Source: DATKMG01 sp035541995
GTDB lineage: Bacteria; Acidobacteriota; Terriglobia; Versatilivoradales; Versatilivoraceae
DNA length: 5,893 nucleotides
NCBI GenBank assembly: GCA_035541995.1
Contig: DATKMG010000008.1
Span: 1-5,893, forward strand
Direction: 5' to 3'
Of the stretch, positions 1 to 4,504 are shown one piece after another. Within the stretch, counting starts at the first letter, position 1; every line of letters starts with the position of its first letter. Made by a program: the position numbers and the translations under genes. The notes below the pieces were generated by a model. That model searched no databases, was not told the DNA's origin, and was given only the letters and a program-made list of their open reading frames with translations.

Positions 1-593
1 AGGCGGCGGGCCGCTGCGACTGGATTCTCCATCATGCGCAGGGTGTTTCCGGTGTCAAAATTCACTCTGAGCGAAGCTGAACCCACCCGCTCCAGGATCT
101 CGTAAATCTCGGCCGAGGTGTAATCAATATGGTTCTCCAGAGCCAGCACCACTTTGTGGTCCCGGGCAATCTTTACGCTTTCCCGAAGCATATTAACGAC
201 TGCCTCGATTTGAGGGGCATGAGGCTCGTACCGGAACCTGAGCGAGGAGGCAACGATCCGCATGATATCCGCACCCATATAGCGGGCTTGGGGGATCAGG
301 GCGTTCATTTCCCGCCAGGCCCCCGTGTTACGGCCCGCCTCCAATCCATCGGGGTGCCCCCAGGCGAGCACACGCTCCAATCTGTTCTCGTCGAGGACGG
401 CCTTCATCTCGGCAAGATAGGCCGTGTCGAGACTCTCCAGGAAGCACGACTCAAGAGACACCCCGTCCACTTTGAGTTCGACCGCCCGGCGGACGAAATC
501 AATGAACGTCCATCGCCGGCCCGGGTCGGTTTGATCTGGATAGATCTCGCCGAAGTACCGATGGTAGCAGTAACTGTCGATTCCGACTTTCAT
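1..593 (-). CDS. Sugar phosphate isomerase/epimerase-like TIM-barrel protein (3' end outside window)
   Basis: Translating the minus strand from the ATG at 593 gives 197 uninterrupted codons to the window edge, starting MKVGIDSYCYHRYFG. The sequence fits the xylose-isomerase-like TIM barrel (AP endonuclease 2 / sugar phosphate isomerase-epimerase) family. Visible hallmarks are WGHPDG at residues 78-83, the metal-ligand Glu in ALENH (E153) and the metal-ligand Asp in NFDTGN (D180). Family members are usually about 270-300 aa, so roughly two thirds is present and the last metal ligands lie outside. A purine-rich GAGAG (599-603) sits 5 nt before the ATG. Members isomerise, epimerise or dehydrate sugars, keto-inositols and related compounds, so the exact reaction cannot be assigned. 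It reads in the same direction as the upstream sugar genes, but the REP/RAYT element lies directly in front of it and may separate it from the operon promoter. Confidence 0.88.
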   Translation of the reverse strand, partial: MKVGIDSYCYHRYFGEIYPDQTDPGRRWTFIDFVRRAVELKVDGVSLESCFLESLDTAYLAEMKAVLDENRLERVLAWGHPDGLEAGRNTGAWREMNALIPQARYMGADIMRIVASSLRFRYEPHAPQIEAVVNMLRESVKIARDHKVVLALENHIDYTSAEIYEILERVGSASLRVNFDTGNTLRMMENPVAAARR

Positions 594-598
594 CTGTT

Positions 599-603
599 CT
601 CTC
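599..603 (-). promoter_or_regulatory. Probable ribosome binding site of the TIM-barrel gene
   Basis: GAGAG on the minus strand lies 5 nt before the ATG at 593. It directly abuts the edge of the 207-bp repeat at 604, so the mobile element stops just short of this gene's translation signal. The match to the Shine-Dalgarno consensus is modest. Confidence 0.5.
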
Positions 604-810
604 TTGTGCTGCCCTTACAGGGCAAGTGTAATTTGGGACCCCTACCGAGGGCGATGCCCCCGGCTAAAGTGTTAGGGGCATTTCAGGCCACGGAGGCACC
701 AACACATTTGACTAACCCCGTTCAGCCTGGAAGGCTGAAACACCGTAGCCGGGGGCAACGCCCCCGGTTCGAGACCATCATAATTCTTGCCCTGAAAGGG
801 CAATACAACA
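604..810. repeat. Left 207-bp REP-like repeat, an inverted pair of half-units
   Basis: The block holds six hairpins: GCCCT/AGGGC at 611-623; CCGAGGGC/GCCCCCGG at 645-663 with one A-C mismatch; a weak GGC..GCC fold near 677-689; TTCAGCCT/AGGCTGAA at 721-739; CCGGGGGC/GCCCCCGG at 749-767 (perfect 8-bp stem, AAC loop); and GCCCT/AGGGC at 789-801. The two ends are inverted copies of each other: 604-626 matches the complement of 786-808 at 20 of 23 positions. The GC-rich stems sit at the same distance (17 nt) from each end. The block is therefore two half-units (about 604-673 and 738-808) facing each other, like a BIME. Short open frames here are translations of repeat DNA, not genes. Confidence 0.92.
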
Positions 811-845
811 TCCGCCCGCGTTTAGCAACAAACTCAAAATACGCC

Positions 846-1298
846 TTAATCCCAGAGGTATCTCTCGTCGTACTCCACCTTGTATTTCTTGAGAATCCGC
901 AAGAACTCTTCCCGATACGAAACCTTCTGGTGATGCTCCTCCTGACGAAGAATGTATAGGCGGACTGTCTCAAAATGCGGTGGGCTCACGCTAAATAACC
1001 CGTATCCGTCCTGCCAATGAAAAGACCGCCTCCCAGATTCCTGCTCTTTGATCCACTTAGAAGATTCCTTCTTAGCAATTTCCAGAATCTTCATTGAGGC
1101 GATTTTCTTGGATAGGTTGCATAGAATGTGAACATGGTCGGCGTGGCCCCCGACCGTAATCGAATTGCATTCCATGTTCTTAAGAATTCCTGCCAGGTAC
1201 GCCCATAAACGCGGGCGTAGTTCTTTGCCCAGATCAGAGCGCCGATTTTTCGTTGAAAAAATAATATGCGTACTTAAAACGTGCAACGATTGAGACAT
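846..1298 (-). CDS. Y1 (IS200/IS605-like) REP-associated tyrosine transposase
   Basis: This 150-aa protein begins MSQSLHVLSTHIIFSTKNRR. It carries the HUH metal-binding motif as HVH (residues 55-57, within GGHADHVHIL) and the catalytic tyrosine in the C-terminal helix (Y115 in YILRQEEHH, with Q119). It ends YDERYLWD, typical of this transposase group in planctomycetes and verrucomicrobia. Length and motifs look intact, with no frameshift. A start at 1334 would add 12 residues encoded by the flanking repeat (MPCKGNTNRGNH); the ATG at 1298 is preferred because family proteins begin with this MSQS-like segment and because the repeat ends at 1313. GGAA lies a few bases upstream. The enzyme would nick and rejoin single-stranded DNA at hairpin-bearing ends. 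No TnpB or other accessory gene is present, which fits a RAYT rather than a full IS605 element. Confidence 0.93.
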   Translation of the reverse strand: MSQSLHVLSTHIIFSTKNRRSDLGKELRPRLWAYLAGILKNMECNSITVGGHADHVHILCNLSKKIASMKILEIAKKESSKWIKEQESGRRSFHWQDGYGLFSVSPPHFETVRLYILRQEEHHQKVSYREEFLRILKKYKVEYDERYLWD

Positions 1299-1312
1299 AT
1301 GATTTCCACGGT

Positions 1313-1519
1313 TTGTGTTGCCCTTACAGGGCAAGCCTTGTTTGGGACTCCTACCGAGGGCGCTGCCCTCGGCTAAGGTGTTAGGGGCCTTTCAGGCCAC
1401 GGAGGCACCCACACATTTGACTAACGGCATTCAGCCTTAAAGGCTGAAACTCACTAGCCGGGGGCATCCCCCCCGGTTCGAGACCACCATGATTCTTGCC
1501 CTGAAAGGGCAATACAACA
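1313..1519. repeat. Right 207-bp REP-like repeat, direct copy of the left block
   Basis: This block is in the same orientation and register as 604-810. Its end segments (1313-1335 against the complement of 1495-1517) match at 21 of 23 positions. Hairpins lie at 1320-1332, 1354-1372 (CCGAGGGC/GCCCTCGG, a perfect stem where the left copy has a mismatch), 1386-1398 (GGCCT/AGGCC), 1430-1448 (TTCAGCCT/AGGCTGAA), 1458-1476 (stem shortened by one G-to-C change) and 1498-1510. Substitutions cluster in loops and spacers, as at 729-731 versus 1438-1440, while most stems are kept. This suggests selection on folding. It lies upstream of the transposase gene, so its transcript would form hairpins before that start codon. 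Confidence 0.92.
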
Positions 1520-1561
1520 GCTGCTTCTCATGTCCGCCACAAAAGACGTCAGAGGAGTCTA

Positions 1562-1589
1562 GCACCCCTCCAGAGTGCCTTGCGGGTGC
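1562..1589 (-). terminator. Weak hairpin between the isomerase gene and the mobile element
   Basis: GCACCC (1562-1567) can pair with GGGTGC (1584-1589) around a 16-nt loop, just after the isomerase-like gene stop at 1612. On the minus strand the next T-run (TTTT, 1541-1544) lies about 17 nt further on, so this is not a typical intrinsic terminator. It could be a remnant of the intergenic region that once led to the TIM-barrel gene. Nothing else is recognisable in the 92-nt gap 1520-1611. Confidence 0.18.
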
Positions 1590-1611
1590 ACGACACAACA
1601 GTTCACGGATA

Positions 1612-2931
1612 TCAATGTTCCTCAATCCCCAGGTTGAATACCTGAGCGACGGGCCTGAGATCGGCCAGATTGTGTCCGGTCATCAAAAGGGAGTGGTGAG
1701 AGCAGAGGGAACTAACCAGCCGACGACCATCACGGACCTTGATGACACCACCATTCAGGCAGTCAGACCCCGGGTATTGCACATAGCCTGTCAGGCTTCC
1801 CTCCACCACGGTCATCTCCCGGAATGTCGGGTGCAGTTTTGCAAGAGTTACCCCGCCAGTCGGCAAAAGGCCGTCGATGGCCGTTGCGTTGTCATCCACA
1901 ATAGCCAGCACTTTCTTGCGAAGCGTCCACTCGGTGCTGAATGACCTTGGTATGACTCCCATGTAACCACAATGCGCCACCAGGATATAGTTTCCCGGAT
2001 CATCTTCCACGGTTGGAAACTTTTCAATTCGTTCATGCTTCAACGCGGCATCGCCAAGCAGAAACGGATAGAGATTAGTCATCATGATCGGCACGTCCAG
2101 GGAATGGTGCAACAGGAACATGGTGAGCATCGATACCGTGTCTGCTTCGCAACCCCAAATGTATTTCTTCTCCTCATAGAGAAGATTCCAGGCCAGGCAA
2201 GGTGTCGTGTCGGAGAAATGGGATTCATTGAGGCACTTGATGCCGACGGCCTGAATCGTCGAATCCTCTTCCAGGTCTCGTTTTACGGCCAGGTAGAGCT
2301 TCAGGGCACTCGCGAGCGGTCTTCCGGAGATCCCTTCGATGGGAACTTCCCGCTTTTTCCATGCCTGTTCCGCCTCGGAATCGGGAATGGCTTTCGCCCG
2401 TGCCCCCAGGTCCCGGAAGCTTCTCTTGATTACGGTGATTCCGAACTTATCCTTCATGCGCTCGGTGCATTCATCTTCCCACCAGTAAAACCGTTTGAAG
2501 ATGCTGGCCTGGGCGCCTTGGCCCGGATTGTCCTGGTAGACGAGGAATTTGGTGCTTCTCAGTTGCCGTTTCACCCTTAAGGCATCGCAGATCTTCGTGG
2601 TCTGCGCCAGATTGTACGGCGCAATCGTCTCCACTCCTTCCGCTTTGAGGTAACTGATGATTTCCCAATCCCACATGGACAGGGTACCGAAGGCCGAGGT
2701 CACGATCAGGATAGGCAGACCGATCGCCCTGAAGTCTCCAACACGCCGGTAGGTTTCGCCCAACAATTGGGGGAAGACGACCGCGTCGGCTTCCGGCAGC
2801 GGCCTTCCCAGAGCCACAGGTGCCAGCAGTTCCGCCTTGTCGGCGAGCAGGTTGCTCAAGACCTTCACTTGCTCGTCAAAACCCTGATCTTTACCGGGAT
2901 CAAAATAAACTGGAACCAATTGTGCTTTCAT
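1612..2931 (-). CDS. L-fucose/L-arabinose isomerase-like sugar isomerase
   Basis: The product is 439 aa from MKAQLVPVYFDPGKDQGF. The fold resembles the fucose/arabinose isomerase superfamily: an N-terminal half with Rossmann-like segments (PILIVTSAFGTLSMWDWE, 73-90), then a catalytic half. Key visible residues are the Glu-x-Asp pair in WGCEADTVSMLTM (E262, D264), in the place where fucose-isomerase relatives hold metal ligands, a conserved H320 in LVAHCGYMG, and SHHSLL (H412, H413) near the C-terminus. It is shorter than true L-fucose isomerase (about 590 aa) and nearer the compact relatives found in many sugar clusters. Family members convert aldoses to ketoses with a divalent metal; the substrate here is unknown. 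An upstream ATG at 2973 directly follows the previous stop, but the ATG at 2931 is chosen because AAGGGGG lies ideally in front of it. It follows the cupin isomerase by 42 nt in the operon. Confidence 0.85.
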   Translation of the reverse strand: MKAQLVPVYFDPGKDQGFDEQVKVLSNLLADKAELLAPVALGRPLPEADAVVFPQLLGETYRRVGDFRAIGLPILIVTSAFGTLSMWDWEIISYLKAEGVETIAPYNLAQTTKICDALRVKRQLRSTKFLVYQDNPGQGAQASIFKRFYWWEDECTERMKDKFGITVIKRSFRDLGARAKAIPDSEAEQAWKKREVPIEGISGRPLASALKLYLAVKRDLEEDSTIQAVGIKCLNESHFSDTTPCLAWNLLYEEKKYIWGCEADTVSMLTMFLLHHSLDVPIMMTNLYPFLLGDAALKHERIEKFPTVEDDPGNYILVAHCGYMGVIPRSFSTEWTLRKKVLAIVDDNATAIDGLLPTGGVTLAKLHPTFREMTVVEGSLTGYVQYPGSDCLNGGVIKVRDGRRLVSSLCSHHSLLMTGHNLADLRPVAQVFNLGIEEH

Positions 2932-2935
2932 GAGA

Positions 2936-2942
2936 CCCCCTT
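2936..2942 (-). promoter_or_regulatory. Strong ribosome binding site that fixes the isomerase start
   Basis: AAGGGGG on the minus strand sits 4 nt before the ATG at 2931. The competing ATGATG at 2973-2968 has only a weak GAGTGA before it and would add a 14-residue tail (MMSDSHWPIFQGGL) unlike the family's N-terminal strand. Confidence 0.7.
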
Positions 2943-2973
2943 GGAAGATCGGCCAGTGGCTATCGCTCATCAT

Positions 2974-3546
2974 TCACTCAATGACACACTGGCCCTTGCG
3001 CTCAAAAATCCTTCTGGGAAACCCCTCCTGGGCGATATCGCCGTAGTTGTGCCCGGCCTCAGCCGGATAGACGCAGAAGCTGACCAGCGGTTCCCGGCCT
3101 GTGTTAATGGACCGGTGCGCCCAACAGGGCGGTACGTAGACCATTTTGCCCCGGCTCATGGGTTCGGACTTGCACCGCCCCTCTGAAGTCTTCATCAGCA
3201 TATAGCCTTCGCCCCGCAAGCAAAGATAGACTTCAGCTGTACCCACTATGCTGTGGTAGTGCCCCTTGGTCATGAAAAATTCATCGCCCACTTTCCCTGG
3301 ATGCAGCCTGCTAACACAGTACATCAAGTGACCGTAAGCCTGGGGCACGGGGGTCTCGAACACCTCATAATGGACCGGGTCGTTACCCTCAGCGATCAGT
3401 TCCTCCAGCGCGGCCTTGTCCACATAGTAACCTCGCATGTCCGATGCGCAGCGAACGAGGTGATTTTTGGCATCGTGCATCACGCCTTCTTCAAGGTCAA
3501 GTTTAATACTGAAGGGATCCATGACAAGCGTAGACAGGGTGGTCAT
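2974..3546 (-). CDS. Cupin-type glucose-6-phosphate isomerase (cPGI)
   Basis: The product is 190 aa, the usual length of the archaeal/bacterial cupin phosphoglucose isomerases. The metal site is complete: GHYH gives H96 and H98, E105 lies in GTAEVYLCLRGEG, and H144 in VPPCWAHRSINTG. The C-terminal segment YPAEAGHNYGDI (160-171) is also characteristic of this family. Such enzymes interconvert glucose 6-phosphate and fructose 6-phosphate using a metal in a jelly-roll barrel, unrelated to the common PGI. Inside a catabolic operon it more likely handles the phosphate of the pathway's own sugar, or feeds its product into glycolysis. The start at 3546 has GAGGT 6 nt upstream and lies 4 nt after the dehydrogenase stop, so translation is probably coupled. 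A second in-frame ATG at 3522 lacks a Shine-Dalgarno. Confidence 0.92.
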   Translation of the reverse strand: MTTLSTLVMDPFSIKLDLEEGVMHDAKNHLVRCASDMRGYYVDKAALEELIAEGNDPVHYEVFETPVPQAYGHLMYCVSRLHPGKVGDEFFMTKGHYHSIVGTAEVYLCLRGEGYMLMKTSEGRCKSEPMSRGKMVYVPPCWAHRSINTGREPLVSFCVYPAEAGHNYGDIAQEGFPRRIFERKGQCVIE

Positions 3547-3550
3547 ATCA

Positions 3551-4504
3551 TTACCTCACAGCAGCAGCGATGCGCGAAAGTTCATCAAACTCCGGGCCTT
3601 TCACCGGGATGTCTATATGAAAAACCTCGGCAATGACGCGGGTCCAGCCATGAATGAAGTAGATCCAGCCGTCTTCGATGTGCAGGTTTCGTTCTTCTTG
3701 CTGGGCTGCGGCTTGTTCGAGGAACAGGAGGTCGCCGCGGTAGTTGAACTCCCAGACCGCCCCGTTTTTCGGAAATACCGCAGCATCAGTGAGCGGCGAC
3801 CCGGGTGCGTCCTTGCCCAATCCGGTGGCGTTAATAACCAGGGAACCGGGTTTGAGCTGCCGTAAAATGGCATCACTTAAATCTGGTGTCGGAGTATGGT
3901 GATATTCCACGGGAATATTCGAATCCAGCTTTCTATGAATTTCTCGCATCTCCTCCAACCGTGGAGTGCTGCGATTCGCCACAACAATTCTGGCGGGCCG
4001 ATTGGGACCGTGTTCCTTCTTCATCAGGTACCAGGTAATCGCAATGGCAGAACCGCCCGCGCCAATTACAAAGACATCAGCACCGGTCCGCTCCCAATGG
4101 CGCCGGGGCAAGAAAGCTTCCAGAGCCAATCCACTGGTGATGGGGTCTTTGGCGTGCCCCACCAAGTGGCCTTCATGCTTGGAGATCGAACTGATCTCTC
4201 CCATCAACTCGGCATACTCATCCAGTCCTTCGAAAAGGTCGCGGCAAGCCTTGAGCAGATCGATCTTGTGTGTTGTGACCAATGCGCCCAAGGAGAGTTT
4301 GTCCCGTTTGATAAAATCGACAGCCTCCCGGTAGTTCTCCGGCGTGTCATGTGGAACGAAGTCAATCCCCCGGATCGCACAGTCCCCCAGGCCCAGATAG
4401 CGGGCCCACTGTGGGAATACCTTCATGATGGATGACTTCGCCGTGCTCACTCCAATGAAGTAAAGGGTAGGTATCTGTGCCGCGATGAAGGGGTTTGAGG
4501 TCAT
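3551..4504 (-). CDS. Shikimate dehydrogenase-like NAD(P)-dependent oxidoreductase with altered substrate site
   Basis: The product is 317 aa from MTSNPFIAAQIPTLYFIGVS. It has the two-domain AroE architecture: an N-terminal substrate domain, then a Rossmann domain with VIGAGGSA (146-153) and VANRS (175-179), the latter resembling the NADP-selecting NRT loop of AroE. The catalytic Lys is seen in LVTTHK (K80) and the Asp in GHAKDPITSG (D120). Also visible are VINATGLG (223-230) and WEFNYRGDLLFLEQA (251-265), equivalents of the AroE INAT-G and Y-P-T-LL-A segments. Differences: the usual HS-SP substrate motif reads TAKSS-I-M, the GA-N-T motif reads GEISSI (102-107), and the C-terminal Gln that binds shikimate appears replaced in FIHGWTRVIAEVF. 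A role in aromatic biosynthesis is therefore doubtful; oxidation of a cyclitol or sugar-acid-like compound is inferred from the operon. The longer frame back to 4756 lies wholly within the kinase gene and is rejected. The start codon overlaps the kinase stop as ATGA. Confidence 0.88.
   Translation of the reverse strand: MTSNPFIAAQIPTLYFIGVSTAKSSIMKVFPQWARYLGLGDCAIRGIDFVPHDTPENYREAVDFIKRDKLSLGALVTTHKIDLLKACRDLFEGLDEYAELMGEISSISKHEGHLVGHAKDPITSGLALEAFLPRRHWERTGADVFVIGAGGSAIAITWYLMKKEHGPNRPARIVVANRSTPRLEEMREIHRKLDSNIPVEYHHTPTPDLSDAILRQLKPGSLVINATGLGKDAPGSPLTDAAVFPKNGAVWEFNYRGDLLFLEQAAAQQEERNLHIEDGWIYFIHGWTRVIAEVFHIDIPVKGPEFDELSRIAAAVR
3553..3557 (-). promoter_or_regulatory. Ribosome binding site of the cupin isomerase gene
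   Basis: GAGGT on the minus strand spans the last bases of the dehydrogenase gene (its TAA stop is 3553-3551), 6 nt before the ATG at 3546. This supports that start and translational coupling of the two genes. Confidence 0.75.

Larger units (their letters stand above)
604..1519 (-). mobile_element. REP/RAYT-type element: transposase gene between two 207-bp direct repeats
   Basis: A 150-aa Y1 transposase gene is flanked by two direct repeats of exactly the same length (604-810 and 1313-1519, offset 709 bases, no gaps). By hand count 23 of 207 positions differ, about 89% identity. The repeats are full of hairpins, as expected for REP sequences served by a REP-associated tyrosine transposase. 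Such enzymes are single-strand HUH transposases that recognise hairpins and leave no target duplication. The element lies between two genes of a sugar operon and has the same orientation. It could be a unit that moved as a whole or a RAYT gene with resident REP clusters. The presence of both repeats and an open frame suggests it is recent or still functional. Confidence 0.85.

Noticed and set aside
129..959. A 276-codon plus-strand open frame
   Set aside because: It runs antisense through the TIM-barrel gene, the left repeat and the end of the transposase gene, and its translation has no recognisable domain.
722..973. Small minus-strand frame rich in Arg, Cys and Ser crossing the left repeat
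   Set aside because: It is a translation of the hairpin repeat; a similar peptide arises from the right copy at 1437-1625, as expected for repeated DNA rather than a gene.
604..1519. CRISPR-like array
   Set aside because: There are only two long repeats separated by a transposase gene, with no short regular spacers and no cas genes.
594..1529. Similar bases outside both element ends (CTGTTCTC at 594-601, CTGCTTCTC at 1521-1529) as a target-site duplication
   Set aside because: The match is short and imperfect, and this transposase family does not make target duplications.
1514..1601. ACAACAG at the right repeat edge (1514-1520) and again at 1595-1601
   Set aside because: Seven bases recurring once is within chance and no further repeat homology surrounds the second copy.
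1972..2580. A 202-codon plus-strand open frame
   Set aside because: It is antisense to the isomerase-like gene, which has clear family motifs; the plus-strand product has none.
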